From positions 1-48,763 of the forward strand of contig NZ_PPSK01000022.1 in assembly GCF_002903165.1 (NCBI RefSeq): a stretch of 48,763 nt of DNA, in the 5' to 3' direction. The stretch's first letter is position 1, and each line of letters opens with the position of its first letter. The stretch is from Halopseudomonas oceani (GTDB lineage Bacteria; Pseudomonadota; Gammaproteobacteria; Pseudomonadales; Pseudomonadaceae). Under the pieces are notes generated by a model. It was not told where the DNA came from. It did no database searches and saw only the letters and a program-made list of their open reading frames with translations. Positions 1-9,044 of this stretch are shown piece by piece. The translations under genes were made by a program, and so were the position numbers.

Positions 1-540
1 CCACCGCCCCCTCCGGAACCCGAGCCCGAGCCCGAGCCCGAACCGGAGCCTGAGCCTGAGCCAGTAGCGGAGCCGCCGCCTAAGCCGGTGGTTCAGAGGC
101 CCACACCACCGCCCGCCGCGCCACCCAAACCTCGAGGGCCACCGGTACACAGTTTTGGAGCCAACCAGCAATGGGCGGCGCCACCCAGTCCGCCGCCAAC
201 CGCCGCCAGTACGCGAGGGCGAATGGCTCCCTCTGGCTACGCGGATACGGTAAAGGGCAGGGTGATCGCGAACCTACAGCGACCAGAGGGCGCGGTCTAC
301 AAGCCGCCGCCAGGCTACAACGGCGATCCGAATGACTTCAAACGCCACTGTTACATCCCCTACGAAATTACGGTGGATGGCCGTGGGCAAATGGTTAGCT
401 TTGAGATCGACCCTTGTGGCGACGAGGTGCTCGATCAGGCAGCCCGCCAGGCGATTCGGCGAGCAGGCCCGTTTCCGCCGCCTCCAGGTGGCGGGGAAGG
501 GCGTTACACCATTTACGGAACAGCTATTTTTCTGGACTGA
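1..540 (+). CDS. TonB-like proline-rich protein, C-terminal part (5' end outside window)
   Basis: The frame is open from base 1, so the true start lies upstream. The visible 179 residues begin with a Pro-Glu dipeptide run (about residues 5-21), followed by a Pro/Ala/Lys-rich linker. After that comes a compact domain (about residues 80-179) with the look of a TonB/TolA C-terminal domain: a basic/aromatic lead-in, a strand containing ITVDGRG, a helix ending in QAIRRAG, and a final strand. Pro-Glu and Pro-Lys stretches are typical of the periplasm-spanning part of TonB-family energy transducers. Two cysteines in the domain (in HCYIPY and DPCGDE) could form a disulfide. A lipoprotein gene starts 15 bp downstream, so the two are probably co-transcribed. 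The family is inferred from architecture; the membrane anchor that would confirm it is not visible. Confidence 0.6.
   Translation, partial: PPPPPEPEPEPEPEPEPEPEPVAEPPPKPVVQRPTPPPAAPPKPRGPPVHSFGANQQWAAPPSPPPTAASTRGRMAPSGYADTVKGRVIANLQRPEGAVYKPPPGYNGDPNDFKRHCYIPYEITVDGRGQMVSFEIDPCGDEVLDQAARQAIRRAGPFPPPPGGGEGRYTIYGTAIFLD
13..65 (+). repeat. In-frame Pro-Glu codon repeat
   Basis: This is a short run of near-identical hexamers (CCC/CCG/CCT followed by GAG/GAA) encoding alternating Pro-Glu. It lies inside the TonB-like gene. Such tracts form stiff extended linkers and can change length by slippage. Confidence 0.75.
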
Positions 541-555
541 TTACGGAGTATTGGC

Positions 556-3171
556 ATGTTGAACCCATCGCGTATCGCCCTGGCAGTGAGTGTGATTCTT
601 CTATCCGCCTGCGCCAGTGCACCGGTTCCGCCCAAACCCAAGCCAGACCTGACGCCCCATCTCTCTGCGCTGCCAGCACCGGGACGTGCCAGCTTTGATT
701 GCAGCGGGGCGCTGCCGGAAGTGCATCGGCAGATTTGTGCCAACGATGCGTTGGCGGCGCAGGATCGTGCCTTGGCGTCCCTGTTGCACAAACGGATCGA
801 CAATCTGGACCTGCCAGGTGCACTGGTTCTGGAGGCCAATCAACGCCAGTGGCTTCTCGCACGCGCTGGCGCATGTGGCTTGGGTACCGAGATAGGTACC
901 GCCATGCCATCGAACCCGGATGCACAAGCGTGCCTGGCCAGCCTCTATCGGCAACGTATCGCCGAGCTGCGCAGTTGGCCTGAGCCAGAGGCCGGGGCCA
1001 GCTCACAGCGCCATGCCTGGGCAAGCTATGCGGAGTTCCGGTTGGCCGAGGATCTGCGCCCCGGATTTTGCAGCGCGGTCGGTTCGGCACTGAATCGCGC
1101 GCTGGCGACCGACGGGCAGGCAAACATTGAGGCACTAACCGGCGCAACCCTACTGGCAGGTAGCCACGCCGACAAGACCGAGACCAGCGCCGACGGACAT
1201 CGCTACCGCGTAGAGCTATATGACGCCGGCCTGTATGCTGGGTACCAGCAGCGGGCTCGGGGCTTGCTGGTGGATGACCGGGTTGTCATGGACCATCGCA
1301 CCATGCCGGCCTGGATCGCGAAGCAGCCCGGTTACGGTGGCCGAGCCAATGCCTCCTCGTCACAGACCAGCGACTACGGCAGCATTGATCTGTTCAGCTA
1401 TCAAGGCGAGACGCTGGCACTGGTGAATGAAACATGGGGGTTCTATTCGCCTGCCGCCCGCGGCGAGTCTGCCTATGCCGGAGTCTATGCGCTAGGTAAT
1501 GAGCTCAAGCCTCTATGCCTGTTCCAGAGTTATCTCACCCCGCCGCGCACTGATAATCTCCGTGGTCTGCCAACCTACGCCCAATTGAACAGCGAACTCG
1601 AACAGCTTGCCGGTGATCCGTTGCCGGGCTATGCGCAAAGTGATCGCAGGGACCTGTTCCAGCGTTGGAAGGAGCGCCAGTGGACGCTGCTGAACCTACC
1701 CCTGTTGGGCGTGGACGAATACCGACGCAGCGGACGCGAGGCCGCCATTGCCATGCGCAACGACGCCGCAATGGAGCAATTTTTCCTCTGGTCGGAACGC
1801 AACCTGGGTAACAAGCTGCGCTATCGGCAGCTAATGCCTCTGCTGGCACCAGCGCATCAGGAGCTGCAAAGCATGTTTGCCGCTCAGGGACTAACCGCCG
1901 ATGAAGCCACACTTGCGGCCGATCTGCTGTTCCATGAAACCTTCGCACGAACCATGGAAAACCTGCAGGTGCCCGATCAGTTGCCAGCGATGCCGCCGGT
2001 GCCATTTGCCCGCTATCAAGCGCGCTACGCCATTGCCCCTCAGCCCGGTGCTCTGGAGCAGGGCCGGCAGTTTGCCACGCTGCACAGCGTTGTCCTCAAC
2101 GGTGCACCACTCAACGTAGTAGCCGACTTCATTGACTACGAAACCGACGTATTGGGCAACAATCGCGGCATCGGGCCGGACGGGGATACCGCGTTGATGG
2201 CAGCGGTAGCGAGCCCGGAAACGCTCTCGCTGTTGCTGCGCCGCGGCTTTGATGTCAATGTGCGCAACCAGTGGGGGCGCACCGCATTGATGACAGCCGC
2301 ACAGAATGGCGAAAGCGAGTCAGTTCGGCTGCTGCTTGCTGCCGGTGCCCAACTGCATGCCGAAACCCGCGCGACCGCCAATGCAGGAGTAGGTGGCCCT
2401 GATCGCAGGGAAGCTGCCAGCGGTCGACAAACAGCCCTGCTGCTGGCTGCTAATAGCGGTGATGAGGCGACCATACGGGCGTTAATGGACGCCGGCGCCA
2501 TGCGTCAGGCTTGGCGTGGCTACGATGAGCAAATCTGCCGGGCTGTTGCGGTAAACAGTAACCTGAGCGAAAGTCAGCGCTCCGCCTTCAAGAACTCCGA
2601 GCTGTGTGCGTCCACCTATGCACCATTACCGGTGAGCGCCCAGAGTACGGTTGATATTCGCGCAGGTGATGAACTGATCATCAGAGAGGACGGTCAGAAC
2701 TATCCGATACAACTGATTCGGCGTCCAGAAATGACGCTGTTTGGCAGGCCGACTGAAATTTCGCCCCAAAACCTGACGTCTGATGTCGGCCCGCTGGCAA
2801 TCAACGTTGCAACTACCGCGACCCGTCGAGCCAAGGTTCGCGTCGCCGGGCCGTTGAATTTGGTGTTCGACGACCTGAGCACTAACACGCCTGATATGCT
2901 GCGTTTTCTAGTCAGCTTCCCGGTCACCGGCTCGCCGGTGACTCAGCCCGGCTATCGGGTGGTACAAGCACCGGAGCAACAGGTACTGAGTCTGGAGTTT
3001 GACCCGCAGCAGCATCAGGTCGAGGCGGCATGGCGTGCGTTGTACAGCGCTGCCTATACTCAAGGCCTGAAACCCGGGAAAACGGGGTATGTCGTGATCG
3101 ACAACCGCGGTAGCCGTCGCGTCAGCTACCAACTACGGGTTACCGATCAGTACGAGGAACAAGATAACTAG
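556..3171 (+). CDS. Large lipoprotein with LprI-like N-terminal region and ankyrin repeats
   Basis: The 871-aa product begins with a lipoprotein signal peptide; the lipobox LSAC puts the acylated cysteine at residue 19. Residues about 46-140 resemble the LprI-type lysozyme-inhibitor N-terminal domain: spaced cysteines, CANDALAAQDRAL-like helix and a QRQWL motif. The central part (about 140-520) is not recognised. Ankyrin repeats follow at about 539-650, with the typical GDTALMAAV and GRTALMTAA motifs and LLxxGA ends. The last 200 residues look beta-rich and are not recognised. GGAG stands about 9 bp before the ATG. It lies between the TonB-like gene and a PLD-family lipoprotein gene, all on the same strand. 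Surface or periplasmic location is inferred. A role as an envelope scaffold or inhibitor is possible but not shown. Confidence 0.7.
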   Translation: MLNPSRIALAVSVILLSACASAPVPPKPKPDLTPHLSALPAPGRASFDCSGALPEVHRQICANDALAAQDRALASLLHKRIDNLDLPGALVLEANQRQWLLARAGACGLGTEIGTAMPSNPDAQACLASLYRQRIAELRSWPEPEAGASSQRHAWASYAEFRLAEDLRPGFCSAVGSALNRALATDGQANIEALTGATLLAGSHADKTETSADGHRYRVELYDAGLYAGYQQRARGLLVDDRVVMDHRTMPAWIAKQPGYGGRANASSSQTSDYGSIDLFSYQGETLALVNETWGFYSPAARGESAYAGVYALGNELKPLCLFQSYLTPPRTDNLRGLPTYAQLNSELEQLAGDPLPGYAQSDRRDLFQRWKERQWTLLNLPLLGVDEYRRSGREAAIAMRNDAAMEQFFLWSERNLGNKLRYRQLMPLLAPAHQELQSMFAAQGLTADEATLAADLLFHETFARTMENLQVPDQLPAMPPVPFARYQARYAIAPQPGALEQGRQFATLHSVVLNGAPLNVVADFIDYETDVLGNNRGIGPDGDTALMAAVASPETLSLLLRRGFDVNVRNQWGRTALMTAAQNGESESVRLLLAAGAQLHAETRATANAGVGGPDRREAASGRQTALLLAANSGDEATIRALMDAGAMRQAWRGYDEQICRAVAVNSNLSESQRSAFKNSELCASTYAPLPVSAQSTVDIRAGDELIIREDGQNYPIQLIRRPEMTLFGRPTEISPQNLTSDVGPLAINVATTATRRAKVRVAGPLNLVFDDLSTNTPDMLRFLVSFPVTGSPVTQPGYRVVQAPEQQVLSLEFDPQQHQVEAAWRALYSAAYTQGLKPGKTGYVVIDNRGSRRVSYQLRVTDQYEEQDN

Positions 3172-3218
3172 CCGCCGGTCTGGCCGGGCAGGGCGGCGAC
3201 ACGGACCAGGATGTATCC

Positions 3219-4745
3219 ATGTTGCGACAGCTCTTGCTGGTCGCCGCAGCCTGTCTCATGACGGGCTGCGCGACCGCTGGTATGACCCACGACGAATTGC
3301 CAACGTACTACTTGCCAGCAGATCCTGCGAGCAAACTGAGCCGCTATCTGGACAGCCAGAGGCCTGAAGACCCGGATAAGTCGGGCTTCATTCTGCTGCA
3401 CAACGGTTCAGACGCACTAGCCGCGCGTATCCGCCTGATCGACATGGCCGAGCGCAGCCTCGACATCCAGTACTACATCTATAACACCGACACCACTGGA
3501 GGCCTGCTCACCGAGCATCTGCTCAAGGCTGCTGATCGTGGTGTTCGCGTGCGGCTGCTGATCGACGACGTTGGCGCCAGCCTGGAAGACGTCAAAGTCG
3601 CCACTGTGGACCTGCATCCCAATATCGATGTCCGCCTGTATAACCCGCTGAGCCTGCGCAGCGAATGGGCAAAGATATTCAGCAAATTAGGTGAGTTCGG
3701 GCGGATCAATTACCGGATGCACAACAAGGTCATCGTTGCCGACAACACCGCGCTGATCACTGGCGGCCGCAACATCGGCGATGAGTATTTCGCGTTGACG
3801 GATATCGACTTCCAGGATGTCGATGTTATCGGCATAGGGCCGATCGCCGCCCAGGCGTCCGATAGTTTCGACAACTTCTGGAATAGCGGAATTGCCATTC
3901 CGATCAATGCCATGGCCGAGGACCGGAACGCGGATGACCTGGCTCGAATGCGCGCCAACCTGGGCTCTATAAGCCGTCAAGCTGCGCGCAACCCGTATCT
4001 GAAAGCGGTAAGCCGCTCCCGGTTCCTGACCGGTCTGGATGGCAGCGCTCTGGACTGGCATTGGGGCAATGCCAAGTGGTTTTACGATGACCCGTCGAAG
4101 TCGGATCCTCACGGTGACGGTAACAAGGTCGCGTTTCTGGGCCGCAGCCTGATCGAGCCGATCAGTCAGACCGAAGAGGAGCTACTGCTTACATCTGCCT
4201 ACTTCGTGCCACGTCAGGGCGGCGAAAAAATGCTGTTGAGTCTGATCGAGCGTGGCGTGGATGTCTCCCTGCTAACCAATTCGCTGGCTACCACGGACGT
4301 GCTGGCGGTACATAGCGGCTACGCCAAGTCGCGTGAACCGCTGCTTGAGGGCGGCATGAAGCTCTGGGAGCTGAGGCCGATTGCCGGACAACAGGAACGC
4401 GCGAGTCCTTTTCTCGGTGAGTCTCTTGCCAGCCTTCACGCCAAAACCTTTGTTTTTGACCGCCAGGCGGTATTTGTCGGCTCGGTCAACCTGGACGCAC
4501 GCTCGATCCTGCTCAATACCGAAGCCGGTGTATTCATCGAAAACCCGGAGCTGGCGCAGGAAATGGTTGAGCTTTTCCAGCGTTGGACTTCAGAAGACTA
4601 CGCCTTCAGAGTGGATCTTGATGATCGCGGCGATCTGCGCTGGCGCGCAGAAGGCCAAACCTGGGATACCGAGCCGGACGCAGGGCTATTCCGCCGTTTC
4701 ATGAGCTGGACCCTCGGCTGGTTGCCCCTGTCGGGTCAGCTCTGA
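3219..4745 (+). CDS. clsC: Phospholipase D family protein, cardiolipin synthase C-like lipoprotein
   Basis: The 508-aa product carries two HxKx4D phospholipase-D motifs, HNKVIVAD near residue 167 and HAKTFVFD near residue 406, each followed by the usual G-S/G-N segment (ITGGRN and VGSVN). This is the ClsC/YmdC layout. Family members join phosphatidylglycerol and phosphatidylethanolamine, or two phosphatidylglycerols, into cardiolipin. The N-terminus is a lipoprotein signal with lipobox LMTGC (cysteine at 17), which would place the enzyme in the periplasm on a lipid anchor. An AGGA ribosome site precedes the ATG. It sits 47 bp after the ankyrin lipoprotein gene. A ClsA-type enzyme is encoded nearby on the opposite strand, so two cardiolipin synthases share this locus. 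Confidence 0.85.
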   Translation: MLRQLLLVAAACLMTGCATAGMTHDELPTYYLPADPASKLSRYLDSQRPEDPDKSGFILLHNGSDALAARIRLIDMAERSLDIQYYIYNTDTTGGLLTEHLLKAADRGVRVRLLIDDVGASLEDVKVATVDLHPNIDVRLYNPLSLRSEWAKIFSKLGEFGRINYRMHNKVIVADNTALITGGRNIGDEYFALTDIDFQDVDVIGIGPIAAQASDSFDNFWNSGIAIPINAMAEDRNADDLARMRANLGSISRQAARNPYLKAVSRSRFLTGLDGSALDWHWGNAKWFYDDPSKSDPHGDGNKVAFLGRSLIEPISQTEEELLLTSAYFVPRQGGEKMLLSLIERGVDVSLLTNSLATTDVLAVHSGYAKSREPLLEGGMKLWELRPIAGQQERASPFLGESLASLHAKTFVFDRQAVFVGSVNLDARSILLNTEAGVFIENPELAQEMVELFQRWTSEDYAFRVDLDDRGDLRWRAEGQTWDTEPDAGLFRRFMSWTLGWLPLSGQL

Positions 4746-4752
4746 AGCCGCT

Positions 4753-5115
4753 TCAGGCCCGTCCGGCCAGCCAGCTACGAACAGCGGCCAGGTAAGCACT
4801 GCCACAGCGTGCCACCTCGCTGGAGTCGCAGCTTTCAACCGCCTGATGCAATGACTCCAACGGTTCAGCCACTGTCGTAGCGGGTGTACCCAGCTGCAGC
4901 AAGTCGCTCTCCAACTGATAGCTCAGTTCATCGAGCTGGCTCAGCGCGTGTTGATCCAGCGGCTGCCCGAGAATCTGTTGCAGTGACTGGCTGTGTACGC
5001 TCAGCTGCATCACTGCCGCCTGCACGGGGGAGAGTAACGCCGGAGCCGTATTTCCCAGGGCGGCCGGCGCCATCATGCTGACGGTAAGGCTGACGGGTAT
5101 CAGATACACTTTCAT
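4753..5115 (-). CDS. Orphan periplasmic protein, putatively iron-regulated
   Basis: No family is recognised. The product is 120 aa with a clear signal peptide (MKVYLIP start, cleavage near ALGNTA). The mature part is helical, Leu/Gln/Ser-rich, and contains a cysteine pair near the C-terminus (ESCDSSEVARCGSA) that could form a disulfide. The ATG at 5115 is chosen because the signal peptide begins there and GAGAG lies about 7 bp upstream; a longer in-frame start at 5181 would add 22 residues that spoil the signal. A Fur-like inverted repeat lies 18-32 bp upstream. It is followed by the convergent 3' end of clsC, with only 7 bp between the stops. The function is unknown; a role in iron-limited envelope physiology is inferred only from the promoter. 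Confidence 0.65.
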   Translation of the reverse strand: MKVYLIPVSLTVSMMAPAALGNTAPALLSPVQAAVMQLSVHSQSLQQILGQPLDQHALSQLDELSYQLESDLLQLGTPATTVAEPLESLHQAVESCDSSEVARCGSAYLAAVRSWLAGRA

Positions 5116-5132
5116 TGATGCTCTCTCGCTAA

Positions 5133-5147
5133 TGACAATCAATCTCA
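5133..5147 (-). promoter_or_regulatory. Candidate Fur box
   Basis: Read on the minus strand the site is TGAGATTGATTGTCA. It matches the 7-1-7 Fur core TGATAATNATTATCA at 11 of 14 specified bases. It sits directly upstream of the 120-aa periplasmic gene, where Fur would block transcription. Confidence 0.55.
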
Positions 5148-5208
5148 TTTGCGAGTTTAGCCATTCGGACATCGAATGCAATAGCGTTGAACGGACTTTT
5201 TGTCGCAG

Positions 5209-6651
5209 TCAGAGCAGTGGGCTAAGGAAGAACATCATCCGTTCAACCACCCGTGCAGCTCGCGAGCGAGTCTGCCACTGCTCCAGCTCCAGAGACTGAC
5301 TATCCGCAAGGTAGCCCTCCAGCAAGCGCTTGATGGCGGCGCAGCCCTCTGGCGAAAACAGCGTGACCGTCAGCTCGAAATTGAGCTGCAAACTGCGAAT
5401 ATCCAGATTTACGCTGCCGACCAGCGCCAGTTGGTCATCCATGAGCATCGCTTTGGTATGCAGCAAACCACCACGAAACAGATAAATCTCGCCGCCGGCC
5501 TGAAGAAAGCGCTCGTAGTAGGCTCGGCTTGCCCAGCCGACAAGGTGCGAGTCGTTCCGCTCAGGCACCAGCACCTTGACTCTGACCCCACGCCGCGCTG
5601 CCTGGCACAGTGCGTCGAAAATTGCTTCCGATGGCACAAAGTAGGGCGTACTGATGACGATGGAATCATTGGCCCGGTAGATGCTGGACAGCACCGCCTG
5701 GCTGATCAGATCTTCCCCCATACCGGGGCCCGACGGCAGTATCGACAGCCATTTGTAGCAATTGGGCGGGCTCGGCAGAGCAGGGGTGAGGCGGCGTACA
5801 CCGGTTTCCACTTCCCAATCCCAGGCAAAGACCTTGTCTAACCCACGAGCAGCCGGCCCGTCCAGGCGTAGCATGATGTCGACCCACTCTCCGACCTTGG
5901 CTTCGCGCTTGAAATAACTGGGGTCCGCCATATTCATCGACCCGGTGTACGCCAGATGTCCGTCGATGACAATCAGCTTGCGATGCAACCGCAGGTCTAT
6001 ACGCTGTGCCAGAGCACGCCAAGGTCGCACTGGCAATGCCGGTACAACTTCTATTCCTGCGTCGATAAAACGCTTGCGCCAACTGGAACGGAAAAAGGGC
6101 CGGCTGCCGGCGTGGTCTATCAGCAACGACACCTTGACGCCACGCGTGCTGGCTAAGATCAGCACTTCGCCGAGTTCATCCACGCGTCCCCCGGGGTACC
6201 AGATGTAGGTTTCCAAGTGAATGCTCTGCTCAGCGTTGGTGACGTCCTTGCACAAGCGGCTGAAGATAGTCTCCGGCGTGTCGAGCAGCTCCATCTGCTG
6301 ATACCCCAGCGCGCCGATGCCCAACCGGGTCTCGATCAGTTGACGAATACCCTGTACCAATGGACCACCGGGCAAGGGCCCGTTCACGGTTCGGAAATCT
6401 TCAGCGATACTCTGAAGAAACGGCTCAACCATGGCTTCGGCCCGCCGGGCGCGCTGACGGCCCAGATTCAACTCGCCAAGCATCAGATAGAGGATGGCGC
6501 CGACCAACGGCAGGATATAGATGACCAGCAGCCAGGAAAGAGTGACGCTGACCGGGTTACGACGACCGATGACCCGAAAGGTGACCACGGCAGTAAAAAG
6601 CCAGTAGAGTACCGCCAGGGCAATGCCGATGATGTGTTCGATGTAACTCAT
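5209..6651 (-). CDS. clsA: Cardiolipin synthase A-type
   Basis: The 480-aa product has two N-terminal membrane helices (about residues 5-25 and 36-58), then two phospholipase-D motifs: HRKLIVID near residue 222 followed by YTGSMN, and HTKAMLMD near residue 395 followed by VGSVNLD. This is the standard bacterial ClsA architecture and length. The enzyme condenses two phosphatidylglycerols to cardiolipin plus glycerol at the inner membrane. The start at 6651 puts the first helix at the N-terminus; a longer frame to 6684 exists, and neither start has a strong ribosome site. Its 3' end lies 94 bp upstream of the orphan periplasmic gene on the same strand. Its 5' end faces the channel gene across a 96-bp divergent gap. 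Confidence 0.9.
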   Translation of the reverse strand: MSYIEHIIGIALAVLYWLFTAVVTFRVIGRRNPVSVTLSWLLVIYILPLVGAILYLMLGELNLGRQRARRAEAMVEPFLQSIAEDFRTVNGPLPGGPLVQGIRQLIETRLGIGALGYQQMELLDTPETIFSRLCKDVTNAEQSIHLETYIWYPGGRVDELGEVLILASTRGVKVSLLIDHAGSRPFFRSSWRKRFIDAGIEVVPALPVRPWRALAQRIDLRLHRKLIVIDGHLAYTGSMNMADPSYFKREAKVGEWVDIMLRLDGPAARGLDKVFAWDWEVETGVRRLTPALPSPPNCYKWLSILPSGPGMGEDLISQAVLSSIYRANDSIVISTPYFVPSEAIFDALCQAARRGVRVKVLVPERNDSHLVGWASRAYYERFLQAGGEIYLFRGGLLHTKAMLMDDQLALVGSVNLDIRSLQLNFELTVTLFSPEGCAAIKRLLEGYLADSQSLELEQWQTRSRAARVVERMMFFLSPLL

Positions 6652-6747
6652 GCGGATTGAACAGAGTGCTGTCCAGATGGCCAAACCCGAAATCTAGCAG
6701 CAATTGTACTCCTCGTTAAGAACAACCAGTCTTGAGATTCTCACCGC

Positions 6748-8709
6748 ATGTTGCCATTTTCCTTTATTGACCGTTTGCGTTATTTGGTCGAGCGTCAGTT
6801 TGTAAAGGGCGCGCACTACCAATTGCTGGTAGTCGCCGCGTTCATCGCGTTGATTTCCCTGCTCGGCGGCTGGCTGGCGTGGCCTACCGGTGGTGATGAC
6901 AGCTTGGCGGATTCGGTTTGGTGGGCGTTTCTGCGTCTGACCGATCCAGGCTACCTTGGCGATGACCAGGGTACCTGGCGGCGTATTGTGTCCACCGTGC
7001 TAACCCTGAGTGGCTATGTGGTGTTTCTCGGCGCCCTGGTCGCGATCATGACGCGCTGGTTGATCGCCATGATGGTCAAGCTTGAACAGGGGCTGACCCC
7101 GGTGACCGTCAGCGGACACATCGTCATTCTTGGCTGGACCAACCGGACAATTCCGCTTGTGCAGGAAATTCTTGATGTTAATGGCGGCATCCAGCGCCTG
7201 CTCAAGGCGCGCCTGACCAAGCGTCTGCGACTGGTTATTCTGGCCGAAGAGGTCACCGCAGAACATGTGCACGAACTCCGCGCAGTGCCGTTGATTCGCA
7301 GGCACATGAGCAACATCATTTTGCGTTCGGGCACCGCCCTGCAACCTGAAGATCTGGACCGGGCGGCCTGCCTGCAAGCGGCGGTGGTATTGATTCCCGG
7401 ACGCACCCAGAGTGCCGGCTCGCTGGTCAGCAGCGATGTCGAGGCGATCAAGGCTTTGCTCACACTGCAGGCGCAAGCCCATCGTCACGGAATCACACCG
7501 CCCTATGTGGTCGCTGAAGTGGACGACAGTCGCAAGCTGGCTGTTATGCAGCGTGCTTACTCTGGCCCGCTGGAGGTGCTCGCCAGTGATGCCCTGGTCA
7601 GCCGGTTATTCGCCCAGTCGATTGTCCATCCCGGGCTGCCGGAGCTGTTTGGCGAGGTCATGACCGTCCACGAAGGCAATGAGTTCTACATTCGCTCGAC
7701 CGATAACTGCATAGGACAAACCCTTGCCGATATCGGTAGCCGAACCCCGCAGGCGATTGTCTGCGGTCTGATGCGGCCGACCGGGGGAGGTTGGAGGACC
7801 TGGCTGAACGCGCCTAGCGATGAAGTCATCCGGAACGGTGACAAGCTGGTCATGCTGGCACGCGCCTACGAACATGCAGAGCCCCCTAAGCAGCAGAGCG
7901 AGGTGCAGGTTCGGGCACTTCAACGCCCCTCCGGAGCGCTGCGGCACCGCAACGCTGCCGGCGGATTGCGTCGGCTACTGGTGCTGGGCTGGAATCGACG
8001 CGTTCCCGCATTACTGAACGAACTGGCCAGCTATACCGATTATCGGTTTGAAGTGCACAACGTAGCAGTTGTGAAGGCTGAGGACCGGCAAGCAATGGTC
8101 GCCAGCTACAGCGCTGCCGCCTCAGGTATCGAGTGCCATTACACCGACGCTGACTATATGGTTGAAGGTGCGCTTGGCGATTTGATGGAGGAACGCTTCG
8201 ACAGCATTATTCTGGTTTCGTCTGATCGTCTGGATAGTGGCGAAGAAGCTGACGCCCGCGCTATGGTCGGCTATCTAATCGTCGATGAGCTCCTACGCGA
8301 GCGCGCCTCTCGGCCGCAGATTCTGCTCGAGTTGAGTGATCCTGCGAACGAAAGCCTGGTGGTGCGTAAGCGCGGCGAGACCATTGTCAGTCCGATGATT
8401 CTCAGTCATTTAATGGCGCAGATTGCACAGCGGCGCGAGCTGGGGCTGATGTTCGAGGAACTGCTGACTACCGGCGGACCGGAGCTGGTGTTCCATGATC
8501 AGCAGCGCTATCCAATGCAGAGCGTAACCACCTTCGCCGATCTCGAAGCCGTGGTCGCATTGCAGGGAGATACCGCATTGGGCGTGTATCGTGTTCGGGC
8601 TGACGAGGAGGGGAAACGCCTGCAGCTGAATCCCCAGCGGGACAAACCGTTGCGGCTCTCCGAGGGAGACCAGTTGGTCGTGCTGACAACCCTGCCAGAG
8701 ATCGCCTAA
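6748..8709 (+). CDS. CASTOR/POLLUX-family putative ion channel
   Basis: The 653-aa product has two N-terminal membrane helices (about residues 22-44 and 88-110) with a short pore-like loop containing a DSVWWAFLRLTDPG segment. Two cytoplasmic nucleotide-binding-like (RCK/TrkA-N-like) halves follow, starting near GHIVILGW (about 126) and LVLGWN (about 410). This layout matches the bacterial relatives of the plant CASTOR/POLLUX channels. Family knowledge suggests cation conductance gated by ligand binding to the RCK-like ring; the ion is not predictable here. A small inverted repeat TGAGA-T-TCTCA lies just before the ATG (6733-6743). The stop overlaps the convergent tusE stop by 4 bp. Confidence 0.8.
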   Translation: MLPFSFIDRLRYLVERQFVKGAHYQLLVVAAFIALISLLGGWLAWPTGGDDSLADSVWWAFLRLTDPGYLGDDQGTWRRIVSTVLTLSGYVVFLGALVAIMTRWLIAMMVKLEQGLTPVTVSGHIVILGWTNRTIPLVQEILDVNGGIQRLLKARLTKRLRLVILAEEVTAEHVHELRAVPLIRRHMSNIILRSGTALQPEDLDRAACLQAAVVLIPGRTQSAGSLVSSDVEAIKALLTLQAQAHRHGITPPYVVAEVDDSRKLAVMQRAYSGPLEVLASDALVSRLFAQSIVHPGLPELFGEVMTVHEGNEFYIRSTDNCIGQTLADIGSRTPQAIVCGLMRPTGGGWRTWLNAPSDEVIRNGDKLVMLARAYEHAEPPKQQSEVQVRALQRPSGALRHRNAAGGLRRLLVLGWNRRVPALLNELASYTDYRFEVHNVAVVKAEDRQAMVASYSAAASGIECHYTDADYMVEGALGDLMEERFDSIILVSSDRLDSGEEADARAMVGYLIVDELLRERASRPQILLELSDPANESLVVRKRGETIVSPMILSHLMAQIAQRRELGLMFEELLTTGGPELVFHDQQRYPMQSVTTFADLEAVVALQGDTALGVYRVRADEEGKRLQLNPQRDKPLRLSEGDQLVVLTTLPEIA

Positions 8710-9044
8710 AGGCAATTCTCCGGCTTGGGTAGCCCTGCGATCTTGCTACCCAGTTTTGCCGGGCTGCCAGGAAACAGACTCAGCAGATACATGCTGTTGC
8801 CCTTGTCCTTGCCCAGCTCCTGGCCGACAAACTTGACCAGCGGCCGCATGGCAGGCGACAACTGGAAGGTCTGATAGAAACGCCTCAGCAGTAGAACCAC
8901 CTCCATGTGCGCGTCGGTCAGTTCGATGCCCTCGCGCTTGGCGAGGGCATGGGCCACAGCTTCAGACCAGTCATCCAGCGCCACCAGGAAGCCCTCCTTG
9001 TCCAGCGGGACCACACGCCCGTCAGCATTGATGAAGTCGTTCAC
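8706..9044 (-). CDS. tusE: Sulfurtransferase TusE (DsrC family)
   Basis: The 112-aa product is a DsrC/TusE protein and ends in the conserved GLPKPENCL tail, whose penultimate cysteine carries the persulfide. TusE takes sulfur from TusBCD and hands it to MnmA for 2-thiouridine at the wobble position of certain tRNAs. The chosen start is GTG at 9044: its GTGA overlaps the tusB stop by 4 bp, an AAGG sits upstream, and the length then fits the family. An upstream ATG in the same frame (9074) would add ten residues inside tusB and is less likely. Last gene of the tusDCBE run. Confidence 0.92.
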   Translation of the reverse strand: MNDFINADGRVVPLDKEGFLVALDDWSEAVAHALAKREGIELTDAHMEVVLLLRRFYQTFQLSPAMRPLVKFVGQELGKDKGNSMYLLSLFPGSPAKLGSKIAGLPKPENCL

